Positions 19,439-27,655 of a DNA stretch of 36,353 nucleotides are shown one piece after another; position 1 is the first letter of the stretch, and every line of letters begins with the position of its first letter. The stretch is from Neptuniibacter sp. 1_MG-2023 (GTDB lineage: Bacteria > Pseudomonadota > Gammaproteobacteria > Pseudomonadales > Balneatricaceae): assembly GCF_030547185.1 (NCBI RefSeq), contig NZ_JAUOQR010000019.1, positions 1-36,353 of the forward strand, written 5' to 3'. The position numbers and the translations under genes were made by a program. The notes beneath the pieces were generated by a model, which searched no databases, was not told where the DNA came from, and worked only from the letters and a program-made list of their open reading frames with translations.

Positions 19439-20029
19439 CTATTCATTTAGTTGGTTGGTAATTTGTTGCGCTTGATCTTCAGCTAGTTGGGATAATAGCT
19501 GCCGTAGCTGAGATACAAGTGCGGCATAGCCGGGCTCCTCTAAAGGTGCCGAGAGATTAAAGCGTGCACTAATAAGTACTTTGCCTTGTTTAGCTAATTG
19601 CCAATAACCACTAAAAGTGGCGAGTCCATTTTCAGTACCATGGAATTGGTCCACATGGGTCGAAAGGCTGTATTGCCAATCGGAGCTTCGCCCAAATTGG
19701 CCATTGTCGATACGACTATGGCTGAGCTTTTTATTGAGTTCGCCATGTAACACACGGGTGATCGCTAAGTTAGGTTGCTCAGCCCAAAGGTGATGGTTAG
19801 CAATTTTTAATTGGCTTTCAGTGGTTTGTATCGCGATACCCGCATTATTCAGATAGGCAGCCACCGTTACAGGCTTGAGGCCTATGACGTGTTTAGTATC
19901 TACTTTTTGAATTGCGGCACTGTCACTACTGAGTAGATAAAACTGGTTTTCATCGCGGCTTGTTTGTTGCGCACAACCACTGAGTAATAAAAACGAGATA
20001 GCTAACGCCATTACGCCTCTAGTCGGCAT
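19439..20029 (-). CDS. pqiC: PqiC-like outer-membrane lipoprotein
   Basis: A 196-residue lipoprotein of the PqiC/YmbA (ABC-type transport auxiliary) family. The signal MPTRGVMALAISFLLLSGC ends in a lipobox with acyl-modified Cys19, followed by NQFYLLSS and HVIGLKPVTVAAYLN, which match the family's YYLL and VGPV.VP.YL pattern. PqiC partners PqiB in bridging the periplasm for lipid transport or membrane maintenance. The start at 20029 has GGAGG directly upstream and overlaps the pqiB stop by 11 bp, indicating translational coupling. An upstream in-frame ATG at 20095 lies inside pqiB and would bury the signal peptide, so I reject it. Confidence 0.88.
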   Translation of the reverse strand: MPTRGVMALAISFLLLSGCAQQTSRDENQFYLLSSDSAAIQKVDTKHVIGLKPVTVAAYLNNAGIAIQTTESQLKIANHHLWAEQPNLAITRVLHGELNKKLSHSRIDNGQFGRSSDWQYSLSTHVDQFHGTENGLATFSGYWQLAKQGKVLISARFNLSAPLEEPGYAALVSQLRQLLSQLAEDQAQQITNQLNE

Positions 20030-21668
20030 TTTTACCTCCAGGAATAAGGTCTGGGCCTTTTTGAGCATCAAAAATAAGTGCATTAGGTTTTTCATCTAAA
20101 GTTTTTATCACCGGTTGTAGCTGTTTTAAGGTTTGTTGCAATGTTTGTAGTGTGTTGTGTATCTCTAAATATAGCTGACTGTCGGGGGTTAGTCCTTGAG
20201 CTGCTTGGCGTATCTCTTTTAAGGTGGCGGTTAGCTCTTCAGGTAGCGCTTTTGTTTCTTTGCTTTTCACTAAGCTTTCGATCTGTCCCAGCGTATGGTC
20301 GAGTTGGGTAATTGCTTTGTCGCTAGAGCTCAGTGTGTTTTCTAACTGATCAAGAACGGGTTCCACTTTTAATTGCTCTATTTTGCTTAACACGGCAATT
20401 AACTTGTTTTCTAACTGTACAAAACCACCCGACGCTGTAGGGATGACGGAATAGTCATCGACTTTGGTTAGTGTTTTATGGGGAGAGTCTGGGTAGAGGT
20501 CTAAGTCGACAAATAAGCTACCTGTGACAAGGTTGCCTGATTTAAGGCTTGCTCGCATACCGCGCTCCACCCAGTTACTAAGTTTGGAATGCACTTCGGC
20601 TAATATGCGCTCTTCATCTTTATAACCTAAACGTCCAGGTTCGAGCCTGATCACTACAGGTATACGTGAATCGGTAATCTCTGAAAGGTGGGCGATTTGA
20701 AAGGAGATATTTTCTACGGTGCCTACGCGAACACCACGAAATTCAACAGGTGCTCCGGCAACCAGTCCACGTACCGACTGGTCGAAGAGCAACAGATACT
20801 CATTATAGTACGCATAAGGGCGTTCTTTGACGCTATTAAAATCTGCATAAAGGCGGAAGCGGTCGCCATCTTGTGCTGTGCGTCCTTGTTGTTCGCCTTC
20901 TAATAAATCGAAAGTGATGCCGCCACTAAAAAGGGTGTCGAAAGTTCCCGTTTGAACATTAACACCGTTCGCTGAGAGGTTTAGGTTAATACCACTCATA
21001 TTCCAAAAGCGGCTATCTGTACTGACGAGCTGATCATATGGGGCTTGAATAAAAATCCCATAAACCGCTTCTTTTGCTTGGGCATCAAAGTTAACCCGTT
21101 CAATTCTACCAACGGAAAAGCCACGATAAAGTACAGTGTCACCCACACTTAATGAGTGAGCATTATCACTAATAAGTTCTAAACGTAAGCCGGGTTCTGT
21201 TGTGGAAGCTACTGGGGGCTCTTCTAAACCAATATATCGGTTAGAGGGTTTGCCTTTTTCACCCGGTGCCATTTCGATGTAAGCACCAGATAGAAGGGTG
21301 CCTAAACCACTCACGCCACCTGTACCTACACGGGGTCTGACAACCCAAAATTTTGTATCTTTAAGTAAAAGCGCCTCTGCTTCAGGGTCGATTCGTGCTT
21401 GTACAAGGACATTATTATTGGGGTAGTTGAGTTTGACTGATTCTACTTTCCCGACCTCAACATTGCGGACTTTAATTTTTGTTTTTCCGGCTTCAATACC
21501 ATCGGCAGTTATAAAGCTAATATTAACTAACTGCCCCCTATGCGCCCAATCGTTATAAACCATCCAACCACCTATAAACAAGGCAATGAAAGGTAGTAGC
21601 CAAATGCTGGAAACTGAACGTTTAGCACTGATTAGTGGTTGTGCTGAAGAGTGATCTGTTGCTGTCAT
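20019..21668 (-). CDS. pqiB: Intermembrane transport protein PqiB (MCE/MlaD domains)
   Basis: A 549-residue protein, the length of E. coli PqiB. One N-terminal membrane segment (about 22-39) is followed by three MCE/MlaD domains, each recognisable from motifs such as GIEAGKTKIKVRNVEVGKVESV, LSVGDTVLYRGFSVGRIERV and LVAGAPVEFRGVRVGTVENI. A C-terminal helical region (about 430-535) should form the long needle typical of PqiB. It forms a hexameric tunnel between inner and outer membranes. pqiA lies 51 bp upstream and pqiC overlaps its end, giving the standard pqiABC order. Confidence 0.94.
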   Translation of the reverse strand: MTATDHSSAQPLISAKRSVSSIWLLPFIALFIGGWMVYNDWAHRGQLVNISFITADGIEAGKTKIKVRNVEVGKVESVKLNYPNNNVLVQARIDPEAEALLLKDTKFWVVRPRVGTGGVSGLGTLLSGAYIEMAPGEKGKPSNRYIGLEEPPVASTTEPGLRLELISDNAHSLSVGDTVLYRGFSVGRIERVNFDAQAKEAVYGIFIQAPYDQLVSTDSRFWNMSGINLNLSANGVNVQTGTFDTLFSGGITFDLLEGEQQGRTAQDGDRFRLYADFNSVKERPYAYYNEYLLLFDQSVRGLVAGAPVEFRGVRVGTVENISFQIAHLSEITDSRIPVVIRLEPGRLGYKDEERILAEVHSKLSNWVERGMRASLKSGNLVTGSLFVDLDLYPDSPHKTLTKVDDYSVIPTASGGFVQLENKLIAVLSKIEQLKVEPVLDQLENTLSSSDKAITQLDHTLGQIESLVKSKETKALPEELTATLKEIRQAAQGLTPDSQLYLEIHNTLQTLQQTLKQLQPVIKTLDEKPNALIFDAQKGPDLIPGGKNAD

Positions 21669-21719
21669 AAGTATCAGTTATCTTGTTGGCTAAGTGTTTG
21701 ATGATTAAACATATGAGGC

Positions 21720-23015
21720 CTAGTTTATCTCATCTAATAGGTCATTTAATGGCTCTTGGCCACTCTTAATAATGTGTAACTCATCTTTATCCAGATTATC
21801 CCATATTAAGCGAGGGTCAAAGTTTATAGCCGATAACATAGTGAGAATAACGACTCCGGCGAAAGCGGTTACGGCGATACCAGGTAATATACTGGCTAAC
21901 CCGCCGAGTTGTACTAACGCGACTAAAACGGCGACGACAAATACATCAATCATTGACCAGCGCCCAATAAGTTCAGTCATTCTATACATCCATATACGTT
22001 CGCTTACGCGATTTTGATGGCCCGCTTGTACGCTAAGTGCGAGCCAGAACAGCGCTAGCATTTTTACTATAGGTATCAAAATACTGGCGATAAAGACAAT
22101 AAGGGCAATGGGGTAAGAGCCGTGTTGCCATAAGAGGACTACACCACCCAATATGGTACTGGGTTCGTCAGCACCTAATAAGCGAGTGTGCATAATTGGG
22201 TAAATATTTGCTGGGATGTATAGCAAGGCTCCCGTGATTAAAAAAGCCCAGGTTTTTTGTAGGCTAGCGGGGATTCTTGGGTGTAACGAGCTGGAACAGC
22301 GTTGGCAGTTGTGTGCATCCAAATGGTGGATCAAACCACAGCAGTGGCAGCTTTGTAATTGCTGTTGCATTGCCCCACCATAATTGTGCTTAGGAGGAGT
22401 TCTTTGTATAGAGGAGGCCTTATCTAGGCTATGCCATAGTTGTAATCGATCTATACAGGTAATTGTTGCGATTAGGCAAAGTGCGAAGAGTACATAGGCC
22501 CAAAAAGACATACCGATCACAAGGTCAGCCATACCTGATATTTTAACAAGGCTAACTAAAACACCGATTAAAAATACTTCAGCCATTGCCCAAGGGTGGA
22601 GGGTAAATATAAGTCGAGCAAGTGTGTAGCTCCAAGGGTAAGCGGTATTTTTACGTAAGGGGATGAGGATCAATAGATATGCACAAAGCAGTAAAGAGGG
22701 AACGATTAAAATGAATACGCTTAATAGTAATGCAAGGAGAGGAAAGCCTAGTATGAGTAAGTCATAACCACTTTGAATTAAGGAAACCTGTTGTTCACGG
22801 CCTTGCGATTGGAAGGCCATAAAAGGAAACGGTAGTGATAGTAGTAAAAAAAGTAGTGCGCTTGCTGCGAATGCTGTTGCCTTATTGTAGGCATTGGCCG
22901 TTTGTGAAGATAATAGGTGGCCGCATCGAGGACAGTGCGCTTTACAGCCCGGTTTGAGCGTCGACACCTCAACAATTAGATCGCAGCAGTGGCAAGCTAC
23001 ATTTTCAGAAGACAT
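21720..23015 (-). CDS. pqiA: Inner-membrane protein PqiA
   Basis: A 431-residue PqiA with two repeated PqiA domains. Each begins with a zinc-ribbon-like cysteine set: C8, C10, C11, C28 and C31 in the first half, and CHCCGLI followed by CQRC in the second. Each is followed by four hydrophobic segments, giving about eight membrane spans. The start at 23015 (MSSENVACHC) has GAGAA upstream; the TTG at 23024 is rejected. PqiA is the inner-membrane partner of PqiB. In E. coli pqiAB responds to paraquat through SoxRS; I did not identify a SoxS box upstream. Confidence 0.93.
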   Translation of the reverse strand: MSSENVACHCCDLIVEVSTLKPGCKAHCPRCGHLLSSQTANAYNKATAFAASALLFLLLSLPFPFMAFQSQGREQQVSLIQSGYDLLILGFPLLALLLSVFILIVPSLLLCAYLLILIPLRKNTAYPWSYTLARLIFTLHPWAMAEVFLIGVLVSLVKISGMADLVIGMSFWAYVLFALCLIATITCIDRLQLWHSLDKASSIQRTPPKHNYGGAMQQQLQSCHCCGLIHHLDAHNCQRCSSSLHPRIPASLQKTWAFLITGALLYIPANIYPIMHTRLLGADEPSTILGGVVLLWQHGSYPIALIVFIASILIPIVKMLALFWLALSVQAGHQNRVSERIWMYRMTELIGRWSMIDVFVVAVLVALVQLGGLASILPGIAVTAFAGVVILTMLSAINFDPRLIWDNLDKDELHIIKSGQEPLNDLLDEIN

Positions 23016-23247
23016 GGTTCTCAATGGACATTTTATCTGGCCTTTATATTGCTGCTGTTTTGCGTGAGATAGATCAATTTTAAGCTCACTAAGCGTGGAG
23101 ATTATATCTTAATTCTAATCAAGCTAGGAAATTATCAAGTCTTTATTATTTAATTTGGTAGTTCGCTCTAAGGTGGCTAGTCTTAAAGTAGTACCTTTTT
23201 AAAGGTTGGCAGTAAAAGGCCGCTAGTCTCTGTTATTTTGTTGTGAA

Positions 23248-23278
23248 ATAAAGCTCAATAACTACTGTTGAGCTTTAT
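23248..23278. repeat. 11-bp perfect inverted repeat
   Basis: ATAAAGCTCAA (23248-23258) and TTGAGCTTTAT (23268-23278) are perfectly complementary with a 9-nt loop. On the minus strand TTCACAAC follows, so there is no T-tract in either direction. It is either a protein-binding dyad or a transcript-stabilising hairpin. Confidence 0.5.
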
Positions 23279-23390
23279 CAGGCCGCTGGGCACCGGAAAT
23301 TATTTGGTTTATGGCGTAGAAGGGCATGTTCACACAGTACTAAATGGGCAAAGTGCGTTATTATTAGCAATAGGTTGGAAACCTTTTTAG
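23262..23390 (+). pseudogene. Possible gene fragment (C-terminal remnant)
   Basis: One frame is open from 23262 to the TAG at 23388-23390 and reads FIRPLGTGNYLVYGVEGHV, then HTVLNGQSALLLAIGWKPF. The composition looks like a beta-rich protein C-terminus rather than random translation. It has no ATG and no Shine-Dalgarno; only a TTG at 23268 inside the inverted repeat could start it. I do not recognise the parent family, and chance remains possible. Confidence 0.25.
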
Positions 23391-23432
23391 TAAAGCATTT
23401 TTAAATAAGTTATATATTGCGAATACAGGGGC

Positions 23433-23447
23433 GGTCATTGAATGACC
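23433..23447. promoter_or_regulatory. Dyad upstream of the GGDEF-EAL gene, possible operator
   Basis: GGTCATT-G-AATGACC is a perfect 7-1-7 dyad, flanked by ATTGC (23416-23420) and GCAAT (23457-23461). It lies about 70 bp before the gene start. The binding protein is unknown. Confidence 0.4.
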
Positions 23448-23515
23448 TAGTGCTTTGCAATACATAGGTTTACAACACAGCACTATGCATGATGTGGGTT
23501 TAGTCACGCTATAGT

Positions 23516-25717
23516 GTGAATTTAGGGGCGTCATTTAAAAATATGTTTCGACAGGCTTTACAGTTCCTAACGCAGCGTTCACTGGCTTTTTCAGTGTTTG
23601 TGTTTGTGATTGTATTTTTGATAGCTACGTTTTTTGTTAATCATGAGTTCGAACGAATTCGTGACAATCAGAAGCATCAGGCATTTGTTAATCTGCTTAC
23701 TCTAGGCGCCCGTCTTGAAGGTGCCATTAATTCACATCTTGTTGTTTTGCGTGGTTTGAAGGCTGAAATTGCAATTAATTCTGATATAACGCAGTCAGAA
23801 TTCGCCAGGCTCGTCGATGAATACCTTCAAACCCAACTAAGCATTAGTCATATCGCTTTGGCTCCAGACCTTATTATCACTAATATTTATCCCGTTCTTG
23901 GTAATGAATCGGCCCTAGGGGTTGATTATCGTGATGTGCCCGATCAGTTTGTGACGGTTCAAGAATCTGTAATTAATAATCAGGTTATCCTTACTGGCCC
24001 AGTTGATCTTGTTCAGGGCGGGAGTGCCTTGATCGCTAGAGTGCCTGTGTTTATTGGTGTAAAGCGTGATATTTTATGGGGACTCATCTCAGTCGTTATC
24101 AACGATAAAGAGCTGTTTGCTAATGCTGGCCTCCATGAGAAGCTATGGGGGCTAGACATTGCCATTCGTGGTAAAGATGGTAAAGGGTCTGAAGGAGCTG
24201 TCTTTTTTGGACATGCCTCTACGTTTGATAATGACCCTGTTATTGTTGATGTGTTTTTACCTTTAGGAAAATGGCAGCTGGCGGCCAGCGCTAAAGGTGG
24301 ATGGCAGGTAAGTCTTCAAGAAATTATATATTTTTGGGCCGCCGCTCTGCTTGTTAGCCTAGTTACAGCCATGGCTACTTATCTTATTGCTTCCAACTAT
24401 CGAGAAAAGCTTGTTGCTATAGATACGGCAAACTATAGGGCTAGCTATGATGGTCTAACAGGACTGTCCAACCGTTACCATTTTACGCAGAGATTCAAAA
24501 AAATAATTAATGAACATCAACGCCACGGCAATATATTTGCGTTGTTTTTTATCGATCTTGATTATTTTAAAGAAGTTAATGATAACTGGGGCCATCATGC
24601 GGGTGATGAGCTTTTAAGGCTGTTTTCTCAACGTATGGGTCATATTGTTCGTTCTGATGACCTTATTGCTCGGTTGGCGGGTGATGAGTTTGTGATTGTG
24701 CTGAATGATATTGAAACCGCTACTCAAGCGGAGCTGTTGGCAGAAAAGTTACAACTAGAGTTGGGTGAGCCTTACCTTATTGGCGGACAATATCTGTCGG
24801 TAACTCATAGTCTTGGTATTGCTATATACCCACAAGATGGACAGTCGGCAGATGTCTTGTTACAAAATGCTGATCGAGCGATGTATGAAGCTAAACGATC
24901 TGGAAAAAATAGAATTTATTTCTTTAATGATGAGCTAAGTCTTGAAGTTAAGCGGCATGTACAAGTACATAATGAAATCCTTGATGGTATTCGTCGAGGC
25001 CAGTTTCAGCTTTACCTTCAACCTATAATGTCTTTAAAAGATAGGAAAATTTCTAAATGTGAAGCGCTTATTCGATGGTTCCATCCTGAGCGTGGTGTTG
25101 TCTCCCCTGTGGACTTTATTCCTATTGCTGAGCAGACCGGAGCAATTAGGGCTTTAGGTGACTGGGTCTTAGAGGAAGCTTGTCATCTGTCTAATCAGTT
25201 GACGGAGAGGGGGATTGATGTACAAATCGCTGTTAATCGTTCTGTTGCTGAGTTTTTCCCTAAAGATGCGGTTGAGCGCTGGTTGAATATTATTGATCAG
25301 TATGAAGTTGATCACCATAAATTAGTCTTTGAGATTACTGAATCGTTGTTAATGGATGGCGGGGGTAGTCAATTAGATAAAATTAATCAATTACGAGAGC
25401 AGGGGATCGCTTTTGCTATTGATGATTTTGGTACCGGTTATTCAGCAATAAATTATCTACGTCACTACCCCGTTGATTTTCTAAAGATCGATCGTAGTTT
25501 TGTAACAGATATTATGGATGATGTGCAGGACCGTACACTTGTGGAGGTGATCATCAAAATGGGCCAGACATTAGGGATTCGGGTTGTGGCCGAGGGTGTT
25601 GAAACTAAGGAGCAACTAGCTATGTTGGATGAGTATGGTTGTGACTTTATTCAAGGGTTTTATTTAGGCAAGCCTTTGCCGTTTGATGAGTTTATCGCTT
25701 TTTATCGTTCTCGTTAA
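23516..25717 (+). CDS. Membrane sensor with CHASE-like, GGDEF and EAL domains (c-di-GMP turnover)
   Basis: A 733-residue protein with TM1 (about 22-44), a periplasmic CHASE-like sensor (LGARLEGAINSHLVVLRGLK onward, to about 260), TM2 (about 270-295), a GGDEF domain and an EAL domain. The GGDEF signature is AGDEF (388-392), a variant still found in active cyclases, and an RxxD inhibitory I-site (RSDD) lies five residues before it. The EAL domain keeps its main motifs: EAL at 516-518, FEITES, IDDFGTGYS, LKIDRSFV and VVAEGVET, so phosphodiesterase activity is likely. Net output cannot be predicted. The GTG at 23516 or the ATG at 23543 could be the start; neither has an ideal Shine-Dalgarno. Confidence 0.9.
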   Translation: MNLGASFKNMFRQALQFLTQRSLAFSVFVFVIVFLIATFFVNHEFERIRDNQKHQAFVNLLTLGARLEGAINSHLVVLRGLKAEIAINSDITQSEFARLVDEYLQTQLSISHIALAPDLIITNIYPVLGNESALGVDYRDVPDQFVTVQESVINNQVILTGPVDLVQGGSALIARVPVFIGVKRDILWGLISVVINDKELFANAGLHEKLWGLDIAIRGKDGKGSEGAVFFGHASTFDNDPVIVDVFLPLGKWQLAASAKGGWQVSLQEIIYFWAAALLVSLVTAMATYLIASNYREKLVAIDTANYRASYDGLTGLSNRYHFTQRFKKIINEHQRHGNIFALFFIDLDYFKEVNDNWGHHAGDELLRLFSQRMGHIVRSDDLIARLAGDEFVIVLNDIETATQAELLAEKLQLELGEPYLIGGQYLSVTHSLGIAIYPQDGQSADVLLQNADRAMYEAKRSGKNRIYFFNDELSLEVKRHVQVHNEILDGIRRGQFQLYLQPIMSLKDRKISKCEALIRWFHPERGVVSPVDFIPIAEQTGAIRALGDWVLEEACHLSNQLTERGIDVQIAVNRSVAEFFPKDAVERWLNIIDQYEVDHHKLVFEITESLLMDGGGSQLDKINQLREQGIAFAIDDFGTGYSAINYLRHYPVDFLKIDRSFVTDIMDDVQDRTLVEVIIKMGQTLGIRVVAEGVETKEQLAMLDEYGCDFIQGFYLGKPLPFDEFIAFYRSR

Positions 25718-25745
25718 ATTGGGGAATGGTAAATTGTATCTCTAT

Positions 25746-25760
25746 ATAGTTTTAATCTAT
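25746..25760. promoter_or_regulatory. OxyR-type half-site upstream of the peroxiredoxin gene
   Basis: ATAGTTTTAATCTAT fits the OxyR dimer consensus ATAGnTnnnAnCTAT at every defined base. A second half-site at the expected 7-bp spacing is only poorly matched. It lies 108 bp before the start codon, a plausible activator position. The hybrid Prx-Grx of Haemophilus is a known OxyR target, which supports the inference. Confidence 0.55.
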
Positions 25761-25868
25761 CGGCGTTTTTGTTTTATTAAATTTCTTTAATAATTTGATT
25801 TTCGTTATAGTAATTCCATCAACGCAAACGAGCGTTAGAGCAATAATTTTAGTATGAGGAATTGATTG

Positions 25869-26603
25869 ATGTTACAGACAAAAGAAGGTCAAAGCGTACC
25901 ACAGGTTGTGTTTCACACTCGCCAAGGAAATGATTGGGTTGATGTGACAAGTGATCAGTTGTTCAAAGGAAAAACGGTTATTCTATTTGCCCTACCTGGT
26001 GCATTTACGCCTACATGTTCTAGTACTCATTTGCCTAGATATAATGAATTGGCTCCTATTTTTGCCGACAACGGTGTTGATGACATTATCTGTTTATCGG
26101 TGAATGATACTTTTGTTATGAATGCTTGGGCTGAAGATCAAAAAGCTGAAAAGATCACTTTTATTCCCGATGGGAACGGTGAATTTAGTGAAGCGATGGG
26201 TATGTTGGTTGATAAAAGTGATATAGGATTTGGAAAGCGTTCATGGCGCTATTCTATGTTGGTAAAAGATGGGGTAATCGAAAAAATGTTTATCGAACCC
26301 GATCTGCCAGGCGACCCTTTCCAGGTTTCTGATGGTGATACCATGCTTGAATATATCAACCCGCAAGCTGAGCAGCCAAAACGTGTAACGATTATCAGTA
26401 AGCCTGGATGTGGACATTGTACGCGTGCTAAGAAAGTATTGGCTGATAACGGCTACAAATATGAAGAGATTGTATTAGGTACCAACGGTGTTAGCTTTAG
26501 CTCACTACAAGCGGTATCGGGTCGTGGTACTACACCGCAGATCTTTGTTGATGGAAAGCTTATTGGTAGCGCTGATGAGTTAGAGGAATGGGTTACTTCA
26601 TAA
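25869..26603 (+). CDS. Hybrid peroxiredoxin-glutaredoxin (Prx5-Grx fusion)
   Basis: A 244-residue fusion. Residues 1-165 are a Prx5-type peroxiredoxin with peroxidatic Cys50 in PGAFTPTCSSTHLPRY. Residues 170-244 are a glutaredoxin with active site C181-G-H-C184 and the glutathione-site segment TTPQIFVDGKLIGSADELEEW. The enzyme reduces peroxides using glutathione through its own glutaredoxin domain. CGHC replaces the usual CPFC or CPYC, which may shift its redox potential (inference). The ATG at 25869 has GAGG 9 nt upstream; the TTG before it is rejected. It is monocistronic, with an OxyR-like site upstream and a strong terminator after it. Confidence 0.93.
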   Translation: MLQTKEGQSVPQVVFHTRQGNDWVDVTSDQLFKGKTVILFALPGAFTPTCSSTHLPRYNELAPIFADNGVDDIICLSVNDTFVMNAWAEDQKAEKITFIPDGNGEFSEAMGMLVDKSDIGFGKRSWRYSMLVKDGVIEKMFIEPDLPGDPFQVSDGDTMLEYINPQAEQPKRVTIISKPGCGHCTRAKKVLADNGYKYEEIVLGTNGVSFSSLQAVSGRGTTPQIFVDGKLIGSADELEEWVTS

Positions 26604-26623
26604 ACCTGAGCTTCATCAGATAT

Positions 26624-26654
26624 AAAAAAACGCACGTTTACGTGCGTTTTTTTT
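26624..26654. terminator. Bidirectional terminator between the Prx-Grx and cvfB-like genes
   Basis: Seven As plus CGCACG (26624-26636) pair with CGTGCG plus a run of eight Ts (26641-26654) around a TTTA loop. It serves both convergent genes; the cvfB-like stop is 3 bp beyond it. Confidence 0.93.
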
Positions 26655-26656
26655 AT

Positions 26657-27493
26657 TTAATCTTTAAGGCGAAGCCCGCCGGACTCTACAGTAATCTTGC
26701 CTTGTTTTAATAAAGAGCCTACCGCTTTTTTAAATGCTTTTTTACTGATACCAAATAGCTGAAAGATCATTTCAGGGGATGATTTGTCATGCACAGTGAT
26801 AAAGCCATCTTGCTCTTCCATCATCTCTAAAATTTTATCGGTTGTATCTATTACCTTCCCATAGCCGGGCTTCTGCATAGAGACATTGATTTTCCCGTCC
26901 GCACGAACCTCTTTGATATAGCCTTTAAATTTTTGTCCGGGGTAAACCGTTTTTAATACATCGCTTCGAAAAATCATCCCCCAATGTTCATGGTTCACGA
27001 TAACTTTCTGGCCTAGATCTGTGCGATTAGCTACAACGAGTTGAACTTCTTCACCGGTTTTGTAGTTTGGAGGGGTTTTATCTAAAAACCTATCGATTTT
27101 GGTGGAAGCGACAATGCGATTGGTGTGCTTATCTAAATAAAGGCGTACAAGGTAGCGTTTATCGACTTCAACAGGGCGGTTTTTTTGCTCGCTATAAGGC
27201 AGTAATACCTCTTTAGGTAAACCCCAATCCAAGAAAGCACCAGTATTGTTGACCTCGGATACTTTGAGCATGGTGAATTCACCAACAATGGCCGCCGGTG
27301 TTTCGGTTGTGGCAATAAGGTGGTCATCAGTATCAAGGTAGATGAAAACGCGAATACGATCACCTACTTCTAAGTCGTCAGCACAGTAACGCTTAGGTAA
27401 TAGAATTTCACCTAGGTCTCCGGCATCTAGATAAACGCCAAAATCTCTTTCTTTAATTACTTCAAGGGTGTTGTATTTGCCGATTTCGGCCAT
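26657..27493 (-). CDS. cvfB: CvfB family S1 RNA-binding protein
   Basis: A 278-residue protein of the CvfB/YitL family. Three S1-like OB folds occupy about residues 1-210: MAEIGKYNTLEVIKERDFGVYLD, then GEFTMLKVSEVNNTGAFLDWG, then FKGYIKEVRADGKINVSMQ. A C-terminal winged helix follows (GFITVHDKSSPEMIFQLFGISKKAFKKAVGSLLKQGKI). CvfB binds RNA and influences virulence-factor expression in Staphylococcus; the role in gammaproteobacteria is not established. I choose the ATG at 27493, 9 nt after GGAA; the in-frame ATG at 27502 would add MKT. It is monocistronic on the minus strand. Confidence 0.88.
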   Translation of the reverse strand: MAEIGKYNTLEVIKERDFGVYLDAGDLGEILLPKRYCADDLEVGDRIRVFIYLDTDDHLIATTETPAAIVGEFTMLKVSEVNNTGAFLDWGLPKEVLLPYSEQKNRPVEVDKRYLVRLYLDKHTNRIVASTKIDRFLDKTPPNYKTGEEVQLVVANRTDLGQKVIVNHEHWGMIFRSDVLKTVYPGQKFKGYIKEVRADGKINVSMQKPGYGKVIDTTDKILEMMEEQDGFITVHDKSSPEMIFQLFGISKKAFKKAVGSLLKQGKITVESGGLRLKD

Positions 27494-27584
27494 GGTTTTC
27501 ATTTCCGGAGTAGGTGAGCTGTAACAGCATTCATTGCTAATCTAACCTATTATCCTAGCCCCTGTTGAATTAGAAAAGCCTTTT

Positions 27585-27617
27585 TATAAAAAAGCCTCCT
27601 CAAAAACTGAGGAGGCT
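27585..27617 (-). terminator. Terminator after the DUF1329 gene
   Basis: AGCCTCCTCA and TGAGGAGGCT form a perfect 10-bp stem (27593-27602 with 27608-27617). On the minus strand it is followed by a T-run (TTTTTTAT). It ends the DUF1302-DUF1329 transcript about 40 nt after the stop. Confidence 0.9.
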
Positions 27618-27655
27618 ATGGAAAACTATCAAATTAAAGGGGGATTTATCTGCTA

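Larger units (their letters stand above)
23016..23515. other. 500-bp divergent intergenic region with inverted repeats
   Basis: The gap lies between the divergently read pqiA and GGDEF-EAL genes. It holds ACCTTT-TT-AAAGGT at 23193-23206, an 11-bp perfect inverted repeat at 23248-23278, a 42-codon open stretch without an ATG ending at 23390, and GGTCATT-G-AATGACC at 23433-23447. No gene is firmly supported. Promoters for both flanking genes must be here but I could not place them reliably. Confidence 0.5.
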
